From Bacteroidota bacterium (GTDB lineage Bacteria; Bacteroidota; Rhodothermia; Rhodothermales; Bin80), in the NCBI GenBank assembly GCA_026708685.1, contig JAPOUL010000009.1, forward strand, positions 1 to 62,036: a stretch of 62,036 bases of DNA. The letters are read 5' to 3'. Positions within the stretch are counted from its first letter, which is position 1, and each line of letters begins with the position of its first letter. Position numbers and translations under genes: made by a program. This document shows, piece after piece, positions 37,468 through 47,541 of the stretch. Under the pieces are notes generated by a model. The model did not search any database, had not been told where the DNA came from, and worked only from the letters and a program-made list of their open reading frames with translations.

Positions 37468-40400
37468 CAGTATTTACGAATTGATTCATCAAAAGAAAAG
37501 AGTGCATTGGCCACCATGGTCAGAGCAGCCCACTGGACCGGATTGAGTTCTGGATCTACGAACGATTCCCCTATGTTTAGCAGGCTTATTGCTTGTTGAG
37601 GTTTCTGATCAAACAGTTCCAATTGTTCTCTATACATATCACGTAGGGTTTCTGTTTCGGGTTCGGAGGGGGTACGTCCGGTCAGTGCACGGAATCCAAG
37701 TTCAATCTGCTGTTCAAGCGTAGTCATATCCATCATGCGAGCTGCAAGATGACGGGCAGCTTCTACATACTGGGGATCATTGAGTAGCACCAGTGCCTGC
37801 ATTGGCGTTGTTGTACGCTGACGGCGCAGAACGCAATGATCACGCGTGGGCAGATCAAAGGTGATCAGTGATGGCGGTGGAGAGGTGCGCTTGAAGAAGG
37901 TGTAGAGCGTCCGACGATACAGATCGCTTCCGGTCCCCTGTTCATAGCTGACATCGGACTTCTGTTTCCAAAGCCCTGCGGGTTGATATGGCTTGACTGG
38001 GGGTCCCCCAAGGGTAGGATCAAGGAGCCCGCTTATGGCAAGGGCCTGGTCACGGATCATTTCCGCAGTGAGACGTAGTCGTGGACCGCGAGATAAAAGC
38101 TCATTTTGTGGATCCAATGCTAGTAGCTCAGAAGTTGGTTCGGATTGCTGTGTATAGGTAGAACTGGTCACGATCAGCCGTTGCATAGCTTTAATATCCC
38201 ATCCAGAATCGATAAATACCGCGGATAAGTGGTCTAAAAGTTCTGGAAACACGGGCAATGCTCCCTGTCGACCAAAATCCTCTGGAGTAGAGACGATTCC
38301 CTGTCCAAAGTAATTTTGCCAGTATCGATTCACCGCGACCCGGGCGGTGAGAGGGTGGTCTGGACGAAAAAGCCAGCGAGCCAAACCAAGGCGGTTTGGT
38401 GGCAAGTGATCAGGGAATGCCAGAACGGACTCTGGTGTATGTGGCTCTACGGGATCTCCTTTGTCGTCATATTGACCGCGATTCAGGATAAAGCCCTGAC
38501 GCGGCTCTTTCATCTCTTGCATCACCATGATTTCAGGAATCTCATTGAGAAGAAGATCGTGTTCTTCTTGAAGCCCCTGAAGAACGTTCTTCGCCTCTTG
38601 CCAAGATGATTCGTGGTGCTTCAAGTACCACTCAAATAGACCTTCTTGATCTAAAGGTTTGTTATCCACACCAGCCAGTTGAGCAACCTCAACATCAAAT
38701 AATCTCCGATCAAAAAGTCGGAGTTCATCTACTGCACCACCACGAAGCCCACTGTCCCGAAATCGATAGGCAATCTGTAAAGGCACTTTCATCTCTTGAT
38801 AGCCAATAGGTCGGGTTAATCCATTACGAATGATGTCCACCTCCGCCTTATTCCCATTGATGTAGAGATGTAACCCTGAGGCTTGACTGGATCCATCATA
38901 ACTCATAGAAACATGGGTCCACTGGTTCAAGGGGATGGTATCGATGGATTGAATTCGCAGGGCATTTTCTGGCCACATATGGGCCAACTGGGCAACCAGT
39001 GATCCCTCTGAAAGAGCCAGCTCCCATCCTCGACTACCGGCATCTAGTGCAGCTTGGGTGCGGTGGATGATCATCCCAGTCCCTTCACCCGGATAGACCC
39101 AAAGACTCACACTAAAGGCATCGGTTCGCCGAAAATTCCCCGTCTGTGCAAATGAAAACCCACTTTCTCCATCAAATGCCATGGCATTGCCGTGATAACC
39201 TGATATAACCGTTGGCATAAATACAGCCTTGCCTCTTTTTCCTTGATCGCAAAGAAGTTGTTCTCCCATCATGTGCTCAAATCCGCATGATAAGAGAGGT
39301 TTTAAATTTGAATGGATTAATGGAGGAGGATCCCATGAAGCAAAACGTTCACGAGCATCATTGACCCGATCGTTGACGACTTGTTCAGCAGTCGTGATGG
39401 CATCTTGGAGACGTTCCAATTTGATTTGTTGATCTACATTTGGCAAGTCCATGGCTGGAACGGGTACCGCCTGCGTAAAATGAGAGGTTTGTCCTGATTC
39501 GTCTACATTATTGAAAAAACTGAAAAGTCCAAAATAATTTCTTTGGGTAATGGGATCGTATTTATGATCATGACACCGTGCACATTCAAGTGTAAGTCCC
39601 ATGAATGCAGAGCCAACCGTATTGACCCGATCTGCAACATATTCTGTTCGAAACTCTTCCTCAATGCTACCTCCTTCATTCGTCTGTCGATGATGGCGAT
39701 TAAAGGTGGTTGCCATCCGTTGCTCCATGGTTGCATCCGAAAGGAGATCTCCGGCAATTTGCCATGTTCCAAATTCATCAAATGGCATATTTCGATTATA
39801 GGCATTGATCACCCAATCACGCCATGGCCATACAAAACGGTCGCGGTCATTTTGATAGCCATGCGTATCCGCATATCTGGAAATGTCAAGCCATGAAGCG
39901 GCCATGTATTCTCCATAAGCGGGGGAAGCTAAGAGCCGATCGACAACTTTTTCGTAGGCATGTGCAGATGTATCTGCAAGGAAATGGTCAAGTTCTTCCA
40001 AGGTGGGCGGAAGTCCTGTCAAGTCAAACGTAACCCGGCGAAGAAGGGGACCTCGAGATGCTGGAAGAGAGGGGGCCAATCCCTCCTTTTCCAAACGTGA
40101 AAGGACAAAATAGTCAATCTCATTGGTGGGCCAGTCCTCTTGGTTCACAGAGGGCAATGGTTGAACGGTGGGTGGAAGAAAACTCCAGTGTGGTTTCCAC
40201 TCTGCTCCTTGATCAATCCAACGAGCAATCATCGCGATTTCATGATCCGATAGGGAAAGATTGGATTCAGGGGGTGGCATTTGGTGCTCAGGATCGGTGG
40301 ACTTGATCCGCTCATAGAGGTGACTCTTGCGGATACTCCCTGGAACCACTGCATATCCTCCAGTGGTCAGCACCGTATTTTTTGCACCGAACTCTTCGTC

Positions 40401-40625
40401 TAAGCGAAGCCCTGCCTGTCTGGCATTGGCATCGGGTCCATGACAGACATAACATCGATCCGAAAGAATCGGGCGGACATGAAAGTTGTAGTCTACGATG
40501 TCGGGAAGTTGCACATCACGAACATCTGATACATCTCCACAACCTACGGATGCCATTACAAGGAACCATCCCGCAATGGGTATCCAGTTATGCAAGTAGA
40601 TCTTGAACCACATGTCCGTGTACAT
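37467..40625 (-). CDS. PSD1 cytochrome protein with LamG domain (pair B)
   Basis: Protein of 1052 residues, lipoprotein (ASVGC, C29). PSCyt1 with CYVCHGPD (58-65); DUF1549 (about 175-390; RRVTFDLTGLPPTLEELD, MAASWLDISRYADTHGYQND) ending in the heme motif CARCHDHKYDP; a concanavalin-type LamG domain (about 455-650; GNAMAFDGESGFSFAQTG, NQWTHVSMSYDGSSQASGL, GGAVDELRLFDRRLF), likely carbohydrate binding; DUF1553 (about 745-1045). The start lies 38 bp inside the DUF1501 gene of pair A; an ATG at 40613 is equally possible, and neither has a ribosome-binding site. Confidence 0.9.
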   Translation of the reverse strand: MYTDMWFKIYLHNWIPIAGWFLVMASVGCGDVSDVRDVQLPDIVDYNFHVRPILSDRCYVCHGPDANARQAGLRLDEEFGAKNTVLTTGGYAVVPGSIRKSHLYERIKSTDPEHQMPPPESNLSLSDHEIAMIARWIDQGAEWKPHWSFLPPTVQPLPSVNQEDWPTNEIDYFVLSRLEKEGLAPSLPASRGPLLRRVTFDLTGLPPTLEELDHFLADTSAHAYEKVVDRLLASPAYGEYMAASWLDISRYADTHGYQNDRDRFVWPWRDWVINAYNRNMPFDEFGTWQIAGDLLSDATMEQRMATTFNRHHRQTNEGGSIEEEFRTEYVADRVNTVGSAFMGLTLECARCHDHKYDPITQRNYFGLFSFFNNVDESGQTSHFTQAVPVPAMDLPNVDQQIKLERLQDAITTAEQVVNDRVNDARERFASWDPPPLIHSNLKPLLSCGFEHMMGEQLLCDQGKRGKAVFMPTVISGYHGNAMAFDGESGFSFAQTGNFRRTDAFSVSLWVYPGEGTGMIIHRTQAALDAGSRGWELALSEGSLVAQLAHMWPENALRIQSIDTIPLNQWTHVSMSYDGSSQASGLHLYINGNKAEVDIIRNGLTRPIGYQEMKVPLQIAYRFRDSGLRGGAVDELRLFDRRLFDVEVAQLAGVDNKPLDQEGLFEWYLKHHESSWQEAKNVLQGLQEEHDLLLNEIPEIMVMQEMKEPRQGFILNRGQYDDKGDPVEPHTPESVLAFPDHLPPNRLGLARWLFRPDHPLTARVAVNRYWQNYFGQGIVSTPEDFGRQGALPVFPELLDHLSAVFIDSGWDIKAMQRLIVTSSTYTQQSEPTSELLALDPQNELLSRGPRLRLTAEMIRDQALAISGLLDPTLGGPPVKPYQPAGLWKQKSDVSYEQGTGSDLYRRTLYTFFKRTSPPPSLITFDLPTRDHCVLRRQRTTTPMQALVLLNDPQYVEAARHLAARMMDMTTLEQQIELGFRALTGRTPSEPETETLRDMYREQLELFDQKPQQAISLLNIGESFVDPELNPVQWAALTMVANALFSFDESIRKY

Positions 40626-42048
40626 CTGTCAATCGAAATCGCCGCCCTTGATGGCGATACGTCAGTCGTTCATGTTCAATGCCAAGAAGGTGCAGGACGG
40701 TTGCCTGAAAATCATGAACATGAACGGGATTTTCAGTGATATTATATCCGAACTCATCAGTCGCACCATAGGTAAGTCCAGACTTGACTCCTCCTCCTGC
40801 CATCCATAGCGTAAAACATCGGGGGTGATGATCGCGCCCATAGTTGATTTCTGTCAGTTCCCCTTGGGAGTAATTGGTACGCCCAAACTCACCACCCCAA
40901 ATGACTAAGGTATCATCTAAGAGTCCTCGCTGCTTTAAATCGGTGACAAGTGCCGCCGAAGCCTGATCGGTATCCTTACATTGGAGTGCAATATCATGGG
41001 GAAGGTTTCCGTGCTGATCCCATCCCATATGGTACAATTGGATAAATCGAACATCTCGTTCGGCGAGGCGGCGGGCTAAAAGACAGTTCGCCGCATATGT
41101 ACCAGGGGTGCGAGCCGCTTCTCCATAAAGTTCAAATGTAGATTCGGGCTCATCTGACAAATCGGTTATGTCTGGCACGGAGGTTTGCATTCGGTAAGCC
41201 ATTTCGTACTGTGCAATCCTTGATTGGATAGCAGGATCTCCACTGGTTTGGTAGTGCATTTCATTCAACCGGTCCAACTGCTGGAGCATGCTACGACGAT
41301 CAGTAGCATCTAAACCCGGTGGATTATTGAGGTACAGAACGGGCTCCGCTCCTGCACCAAATTTGACTCCTTGATGCAATGCAGCTAAAAAACCATTCCC
41401 CCAGAGTCTGGAGTAGATGGGTTGTGGCCGCTGCAATCCACGTGACAGGAGAACGCAAAAGGTTGGTAAATCTTCGTTTGCACTTCCAAGACCATAACTC
41501 AGCCATGCTCCTATGCTGGGTCGCCCTGGCAATTGGGAACCAGTCTGAAAAAATGTAATCGCGGGATCATGGTTGATCGCCTCGGTATACATGGAGCGAA
41601 CAATACACAGGTCATCCACAATTTTCGATGTATAGGGCAACAGTTCACTCATCCATGTACCACTGCTACCATGCTGAGAAAAGGAATAAATAGAGGATGC
41701 CAGAGGTAAAGAGTCTTGAAAGGCAGTCATCCCCGTCAGGCGTTGCCCCATACGAATGGATTCGGGTAAGTCTTCTCCTCTCATTGATTGCAGAGTTGGT
41801 TTGTAATCAAAGAGTTCCAGCTGAGAAGGACCGCCACTTTGGAAGAGATAGATGACTCGGCGAGCTTTAGGTGTCAGATGGGGAGAGCTTAGCACACCCT
41901 GTAGGGTTGTCTTGGCCGCCATTTCATTGGATGACGGACCACATCCCACAAGAGAGGCAAGAGCTGCACTACCGATTCCAAGACTCAGCTTGGAAAAGAA
42001 GTGCCTCCGATTCATTTGACATCCAACATCAACAATGGGATCTCTCAT
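40588..42048 (-). CDS. DUF1501 protein (pair A), Tat/lipobox signal
   Basis: Protein of 486 residues. The N-terminus combines a twin-arginine motif (MNRRHFFSKLSLGIG) with a lipobox (SLVGC), so a Tat-exported lipoprotein is likely. The start at 42048 overlaps the upstream stop as ATGA, but an ATG at 42015 gives a more usual Tat leader. Landmarks: RRVIYLFQSGGPSQLELFDYKP, LVIWGGEFGRTN, GRDHHPRCFTLWMAGGG, VHDFQATVLHLLGIEHERLT. Function unknown; always found next to PSD1 genes. Confidence 0.88.
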   Translation of the reverse strand: MRDPIVDVGCQMNRRHFFSKLSLGIGSAALASLVGCGPSSNEMAAKTTLQGVLSSPHLTPKARRVIYLFQSGGPSQLELFDYKPTLQSMRGEDLPESIRMGQRLTGMTAFQDSLPLASSIYSFSQHGSSGTWMSELLPYTSKIVDDLCIVRSMYTEAINHDPAITFFQTGSQLPGRPSIGAWLSYGLGSANEDLPTFCVLLSRGLQRPQPIYSRLWGNGFLAALHQGVKFGAGAEPVLYLNNPPGLDATDRRSMLQQLDRLNEMHYQTSGDPAIQSRIAQYEMAYRMQTSVPDITDLSDEPESTFELYGEAARTPGTYAANCLLARRLAERDVRFIQLYHMGWDQHGNLPHDIALQCKDTDQASAALVTDLKQRGLLDDTLVIWGGEFGRTNYSQGELTEINYGRDHHPRCFTLWMAGGGVKSGLTYGATDEFGYNITENPVHVHDFQATVLHLLGIEHERLTYRHQGRRFRLTDVHGHVVQDLLA

Positions 42049-45000
42049 CGGTACTGGGCTTCATCCAAATTCATAATGGTACTGGTCACAACCGTCATGG
42101 CCGCAAGTTGAGAGATCTGAACATCGGGTTCAACCTGATGCTGACCCACCGAAACCAGTTGAAGAGCACGGTCTGGATCTTCTTTGAACTGAGTAGATTG
42201 CGTTGTAAACAGCTCACTTAATGCGTTGATCTCTTCTGGTTGTGGAACCCTTGATGTAAGCCATTGAAATGCCAGTCCAATTCGCTCTCTGTCACTCGTT
42301 CCCACCACTGCAGAGACGCGTGATGCAAGTACTCTGGCAGCTTCAACATATTGTGGATCATTTAATAGAATCAACGACTGCAGAGGGGTCGAAGTCATTT
42401 GGCGTTCTACGGTACAAACAGAGCGGTCTGGTGCATCAAAAGTGAGCATAGATGGGGGAGGAATCGTTCGCTTCCAGTAGGTATAGATACTACGCCGATG
42501 TACATCTGGCCCCATCCGATAACGATTTTCTCCAATTTGATTTGCAAGGGCTTTCCAGAGTCCTGCCGGCTGGTAGGGTCTTACGGGTTCGCCTCCCATG
42601 ACTGGATTCAGCAGTCCGCTCACCAGGAGAGCATTATCACGTATCATTTCGGCGGACAGGCGTTTTCTTGGGGCACGGGCCAACAGTAGATTATCTGGAT
42701 CCCGTTCATTCAGAGTAGGCGTACGTTGATTGCTTTGACGATAAGTGGCCGACATCACGATCTGTTTGATCAGAGCTTTGATATCATAATCCGAGTCAAT
42801 GAAAGTTACGGCAAGATGATCTAATAATTCTGGATGTGTTGGAAGTGCCCCCTGATTACCAAAATCCTCAGGAGTTTGTACGAGTCCAGCACCAAAGAGT
42901 AATTGCCAGAATCGGTTCACGGCAACCCGTGCGGTCAAGGGGTTTTCATCATGGGTGATCCACTGTGCCAGTCCTAATCGATTTCTTGGAAATTCTTCGG
43001 GAAACGGAAGAATCACCTCTGGAATGGATGGACCAACTGAGTCCATAGGCACATCATAAGCACCTCTGTCAAGCACAAAGGTGGTTCGAGGTGCTTCCAT
43101 CTCCTCCATGATCATGACATGCGGGATTCGGGTAATCTTGCTTCGCAGATCGTCCAAAGCATCTATCGCATCTTGAAATGCGTGATCATGATGTGCTTGA
43201 TAATGTGCAATCTCATGAGAATGATAGGGCTGATCTGCTAAATAAGCAACTTCAAGAGCGGTCAAATCTCGAGCATGAACGTAAAGATCATCCACTGCTC
43301 CCCTTTTCATTCCCTCAATGTCATCTCTGGTTTGATTCCGTGGAGTCCAGTGACCAACCAGTAGCCCATTTCCATTCAGGATGCTTTCTTGATCAAGGTT
43401 ATCAGAGTTCACACGTGTGGTTGTCCGAAGTCCATTGATGTATAGTCGGACCCCGTTGGCTCTACCGCTTCCATCATAGGTCGCAGAGACATGTACCCAT
43501 TGATTGTGAGGGATCGTTTCAGTGGATGAGACGGAAATGAGATGTTCATTATCGTGAATCAAACGTAGCAACAAGTTTCCCTGGTCGGTCCTTGCCAGAT
43601 CATATCCTCCGCGTTTTTGTTCACCGTTACGCTTGGATACGATCGCAACATTCTTTGGCTGATCCTGAGTCCAAATCCAGGAACTCAGCGAAAATCGGTC
43701 GTACCATTCAAAGTCAGCATCTTCACCGATGTTGAGGAAGTTCTCCCCATCAAATTCCATTGCATGACCCCTGCGACCAGAGATCATCTTCGGCGATGGA
43801 AGCAACTTTTCCAACCCTGTATTTGCCTTGCCATGTCTTCCGTGCACCGATGGGGTGGCCAGGTTTTCTATAGTATCAAGAGGTAGGAAGTCTAAAAGAT
43901 TAGCATTCAATGTGGTGTTAGGATCAGCAGTCCAGTCAAGTGGTGGTGCAGTCTGTGGCCAGGAATCTATCACTTCCTCCAATGAATCTACCGCATGATG
44001 CGTTCGTGTGATGAAAGCCTCCAACGCTGGATTTTCATAGGGAATGGAGGGTTGAGGTGCAAGATCAAAATAGCTGATTTGTGCTTGTTCATCAATGCCA
44101 TTGAAGAATGCAAACATGCCATAATATTCCTCTATCAGGATCGGATCGTATTTATGATCGTGACATCTTGCACATTCCATCGTGAGTCCCAAAAAGGCAG
44201 TTCCTGTGGTGTTGGTCCTATCGGCTACATATTCGGTAAGATACTCTTGAGCAACCACCCCACCCTCCTGTGTGATTGCATGATTTCGATTGAAGCCCGT
44301 GGCAAGTCGTTGTTCAAATGTAGGATTGGGTAATAAGTCGCCGGCAATCTGCCAAGTGACAAATTCATCATAAGGAAGATTTTCATTGAATGCACGGACA
44401 ACCCAGTCCCTCCATGGCCACATCGTTCGCGGGCGATCGTCTTGGTACCCATGTGTGTCTGCATAGCGGGCAATATCCAACCACATGGATGCCATTCGCT
44501 GTCCGTAAGTAGGGCGTGAAAGAAGTTGATCCACAACACGTTCATAGGCCGCTGGTTGAGTGTCAGCAAGAAATGCGTTCAGCTCAGACGGAGTTGGTGG
44601 AAGGCCCGTCAGGTCAAAGGTCACACGACGAAGTAATTGTTCTGGATTTGCCTGTTTTGAAGGGGTAAGGCCAGCCAATTCAATTTTGGATAAGATGAAT
44701 GCATCAATTGGATGCAGAACCCAGTCCTCATGATGCACTTCAGGAAGCTCTGATCGTTGTGGGGGTGTGAATGCCCAGTGTGGTTTCCAGACTGCACCTT
44801 GATCAATCCAACGACGGAGGATGTCAATTTCCTGTTGTGATAGAGATAAGTTGCTCTCAGGGGGCGGCATCTGCTGACTCGGATCCTCACTTGAGATATG
44901 ATGCATCAGCACACTAGCACTGGCATCTCCCGGAACGATGATGTGCCGTGTAGAGTCATTTCGACTAACTCCGTAGGCCCCGTCTTGGGTATCAAGTCTA

Positions 45001-45179
45001 AGGCTTGCCTGTCTGGCACGGTCATCTGGTCCGTGGCATACATAGCAACGATCCGACAAGATAGGTTTGACATGCCAGTTATAATCAATCGTATCTGGCA
45101 ACTCAGACGAATCCAGAGGTGCTTGACAGGCACCCAGACACAATAGAGTTAATAATCCAAGAGTTCGAGAAAGGTACAC
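42045..45179 (-). CDS. PSD1 cytochrome protein with LamG domain (pair A), first gene of the series
   Basis: Protein of 1044 residues, lipoprotein (CLGAC, C18), GTG start. Heme motif CYVCHGPD (45-52), DUF1549 (RRVTFDLTGLPPTPSEL, MASMWLDIARYADTHGYQDD) ending in CARCHDHKYDP, LamG (about 450-640; GHAMEFDGENFLNIGE, NQWVHVSATYDGSGRANGV, RGAVDDLYVHARDLT) and DUF1553 ([50 protein letters not shown]). It shares domain order with pair B, indicating duplication. The promoter of the whole series should lie in 45180-45400. Confidence 0.9.
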   Translation of the reverse strand: MYLSRTLGLLTLLCLGACQAPLDSSELPDTIDYNWHVKPILSDRCYVCHGPDDRARQASLRLDTQDGAYGVSRNDSTRHIIVPGDASASVLMHHISSEDPSQQMPPPESNLSLSQQEIDILRRWIDQGAVWKPHWAFTPPQRSELPEVHHEDWVLHPIDAFILSKIELAGLTPSKQANPEQLLRRVTFDLTGLPPTPSELNAFLADTQPAAYERVVDQLLSRPTYGQRMASMWLDIARYADTHGYQDDRPRTMWPWRDWVVRAFNENLPYDEFVTWQIAGDLLPNPTFEQRLATGFNRNHAITQEGGVVAQEYLTEYVADRTNTTGTAFLGLTMECARCHDHKYDPILIEEYYGMFAFFNGIDEQAQISYFDLAPQPSIPYENPALEAFITRTHHAVDSLEEVIDSWPQTAPPLDWTADPNTTLNANLLDFLPLDTIENLATPSVHGRHGKANTGLEKLLPSPKMISGRRGHAMEFDGENFLNIGEDADFEWYDRFSLSSWIWTQDQPKNVAIVSKRNGEQKRGGYDLARTDQGNLLLRLIHDNEHLISVSSTETIPHNQWVHVSATYDGSGRANGVRLYINGLRTTTRVNSDNLDQESILNGNGLLVGHWTPRNQTRDDIEGMKRGAVDDLYVHARDLTALEVAYLADQPYHSHEIAHYQAHHDHAFQDAIDALDDLRSKITRIPHVMIMEEMEAPRTTFVLDRGAYDVPMDSVGPSIPEVILPFPEEFPRNRLGLAQWITHDENPLTARVAVNRFWQLLFGAGLVQTPEDFGNQGALPTHPELLDHLAVTFIDSDYDIKALIKQIVMSATYRQSNQRTPTLNERDPDNLLLARAPRKRLSAEMIRDNALLVSGLLNPVMGGEPVRPYQPAGLWKALANQIGENRYRMGPDVHRRSIYTYWKRTIPPPSMLTFDAPDRSVCTVERQMTSTPLQSLILLNDPQYVEAARVLASRVSAVVGTSDRERIGLAFQWLTSRVPQPEEINALSELFTTQSTQFKEDPDRALQLVSVGQHQVEPDVQISQLAAMTVVTSTIMNLDEAQYR

Positions 45180-45416
45180 AACAAGTTGAGCAGCTATGAA
45201 AATATAAAGTTACAAACTACAACTGAAATGTATGATTTCAAAATGGATAAAGTTTAAATGCATCGTGAAACCGAAAACCCTTTTGCTGAATCCTGTTTCG
45301 GAGAATTAATCAATCACTTGACCTATTCAAATAAATGATGATCACACCTTTGTGGCTATGATGCTTTTTCAGAATCCCATTATTCCTAGTAGTAAAATGA
45401 TCTATTTCTTCATGCT
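45180..45416. promoter_or_regulatory. Intergenic region expected to hold the promoter of the PSD1/DUF1501/sulfatase series
   Basis: AT-rich 237-bp region upstream of the GTG at 45179. No gene signature on either strand. I could not fix a -33/-7 or -35/-10 pair with confidence. On the other side lies only a pseudogene fragment, so any promoter here most likely serves the minus-strand series. Confidence 0.4.
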
Positions 45417-45728
45417 TTGGGGGTGTCAAGTCAAAAATGTGCACAAGGAGATCTTGGTTACGACATCACCAGTCATGATCCAGAATCTGGCGAGTTACGT
45501 CTGATTGAGATTAAGGGACTCTCCAATCCTACAGGGAGCATAATGCTCACACCAAATGAGCGTTGTATTGCTGAGGATCGTAGGGATTGTTATTGGCTAT
45601 ATATTGTGACCTGTTGTCCAACATCTCAACCTAAACTTCAGCTCCCTATTCATGATCCTACACGATTTTCTTGGCAGGAGGTCACCAAGGTTCAGCATTA
45701 CTGGTTGGATGTTAAGGAAGTCGCATAA
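45417..45728 (+). pseudogene. DUF3883 C-terminal fragment (remnant of a defence helicase)
   Basis: About 100 residues match the C-terminal DUF3883 domain: LGYDITSHDPESGELRLIEIKG, SIMLTPNERCIAEDRRDCYWLYIV, PIHDPTRFSWQEVTKVQHYWL. The acidic/Lys pair in LIEIKG is the PDDEXK-like core. Full-length proteins are SNF2-type helicases or NTPases of 900+ residues; nothing upstream of this fragment is recognisable, so the gene is truncated at its 5' side. The apparent start is TTG without a ribosome-binding site. Confidence 0.75.
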
Positions 45729-45843
45729 CTGGAAGATAGTGCGTAATTGTGTATATTTAGTTGTTGAGGCTATTGCAACACATTGCGTTATAGTTGAAAT
45801 GTTGACATAGATTACCCTTGATGCATTTATTAGAATTGACAGA

Positions 45844-45862
45844 GAGGTTTTACAAAGGCCTC
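45844..45862. repeat. 19-bp near-palindrome, copy 1
   Basis: GAGGTTTTACAAAGGCCTC, 20 bp upstream of the DUF1016 start codon. Same pattern (GAGG-TTTRCAAA-CCTC) as 47463-47481 and 47542-47560; the shared ATTT after copies 1 and 3 extends the match. Confidence 0.6.
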
Positions 45863-45881
45863 ATTTAAAATAAGTTTATTG

Positions 45882-47062
45882 ATGGGAATTTTGGATAAAA
45901 AATCGGACGCATTGGATCAGAGTTACCAGTCGTTTTTTGACAGTGTATCTGGGATTCTCAATATTGCACATGGATATTCTGCACGATCAGTCAATTCTAT
46001 CGTGACTGCGACTTACTGGTTGATTGGTCAATACATTGTTGAATTTTAGCAAAATGGTCGAGATCGTGCAAATTATGGTGACGAGATTATCAGACGCTTG
46101 TCGTCTGATCTTACTGCTCGTTATGGAAGAGGATTTTCGGTACGTAGCCTATGGAAAATGAAGGCTTTTTTCCTCTATTGGCAAAAAGTGCCTACGGTGT
46201 CGGCAGAATCTAGTGATGATCAAAAACGGCAGACACTGTCTGCCGAATCTTCACTGAGACATCTTGCATCGTATTTTCCGCTTCCATGGTCAGCATATGT
46301 ACGCCTACTTTCAGTGAAAAGCTCACATGCCAGAGAATTTTATGAAACAGAGGCGGTGAATGGAGGGTGGTCGGTTCGACAATTGGACCGACAGATTAAT
46401 TCTCAGTTCTATGAGCGTACAGCACTATCCAAAGATAAGGTTGCAATGCTCAAAAAAGGAAGAGCGAATGATATCGGTCATATTATCAGACCTGAAGAAG
46501 CATTTAAGGACCCGTATATACTTGAATTTTTAAATCTAAAAGATCAATACTCCGAGAGTGACCTAGAAGAAGCATTAATCAAGCATTTGGCGGAGTTTCT
46601 TCTTGAATTGGGTAGAGATTTTTGCTTTATGGGACGACAGCGACACTCTGTATAGGTGATGCGTGGTATCGAATAGATTTAGTGTTTTATCACCGTAGAC
46701 TTAAATGCATAGTGATAATTGATTTGAAACTTGGGAAATTCACTCATGCCGACGCTGGTCAGATGCACCTCTACCTGAATTATGTTAAGGAAAACTGGGT
46801 TGAGGAAGGAGAAAATCCACCTATCGGATTGATTCTATGTGCCCAAAGGGATGAAACTATTGCACAATATGCTCTGGACGGATTACCCAATAAAATTATG
46901 GCTTCCGAGTACCGTACGGTTCTACCAGATGAAAATCTTCTTACGTCAGAAATTGAGCGTGCTCGTAGAGCAATAGAAACATCAGAAATAGTGTCAGAAT
47001 CTAATTTGAGTTTGGCTGAGATGGATCAAGGTTTTCAAAATAACAGTGAGGAGATTGAATGA
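45882..47062 (+). pseudogene. DUF1016 (YhcG-type PDDEXK) nuclease gene, broken by a stop and a frameshift
   Basis: Starts at ATG 45882 (MGILDKKSDALDQSYQSFF). The frame continues through TATYWLIGQYIVEF, where a TAG (46047-46049) replaces an expected Glu before QNGRDRANYG. It goes on as RLSSDLTARYGRGFSVRSLW to GRDFCFMGRQRH. A one-base deletion near 46650 then moves the reading to another frame, which continues as LCIGDAWYRIDLVFYHRRLK and IVIIDLKLGKFTHADAGQM, the nuclease core with D and the DLK motif, to 47062. DUF1016 proteins occur in restriction and defence islands. Two disabling changes make it a pseudogene. Its stop overlaps the next ATG (ATGA). Confidence 0.88.
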
Positions 47063-47463
47063 TTCCGAGAGAGTGCAAGCGACTTGCTGAGGGTGATTTC
47101 CCGATCTCCGAGATTTCACAGCATGCAGTTAAGGAAAAATCAGGACCTAAAACAGGTCATTTCGCTACCCTACATCCATGGTGGGTACGCAGACCACTTG
47201 CATCCTGTCGGGCTCTACTCATGGGATTACTACTTCAGATCCATATGACCCGCATTGCCCAGATACGTTCAAGGAAGAGGCTAGAATGATTCTCCTAAAC
47301 ATGGATAGTAGACCTAGAATATGGAGTAAAAGGGACTTAGGCAGGTAATCTTGGAGTTTAGCGGTGATTTTGCAAATTGGAACAAATCTACAAATTCGAG
47401 ATATCTCAATGTAAGTCGTTTATTGGTAAAACCTGCTCATGAGGACGATATTCCATTAGCCTG
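47059..47463 (+). pseudogene. DUF1156 DNA methylase, N-terminal fragment
   Basis: Begins MIPRECKRLAEGDFPISEIS and LHPWWVRRPLASCRALL, the hallmark of DUF1156 adenine-specific DNA methylases (about 900 residues). After LLMGLLL the reading shifts frame and continues as DPYDPHCPDTFKEEARMILL and RPRIWSKRDLG. Later comes LEFSGDFANWN and YLNVSRLLVKPAHEDDIPLA. It breaks off exactly where the SAM-binding DPFAGGG motif should follow, at a 19-bp near-palindrome (47463). At least one frameshift and a stop (TAA, 47346-47348) interrupt it. Linked to the DUF1016 gene by an ATGA overlap, so they were one operon. Confidence 0.85.
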
Positions 47464-47481
47464 AGGCGTTTGCAAAACCTC
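47463..47481. repeat. 19-bp near-palindrome, copy 2
   Basis: GAGGCGTTTGCAAAACCTC, lying exactly at the truncation point of the DUF1156 fragment. It is 60 bp from copy 3. Confidence 0.6.
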
Positions 47482-47541
47482 TGCGTTTTAGAAAAATTAA
47501 TGCACTGATGCTCTTCTGGTTCGTTTTTTGGAGTTGATCCT

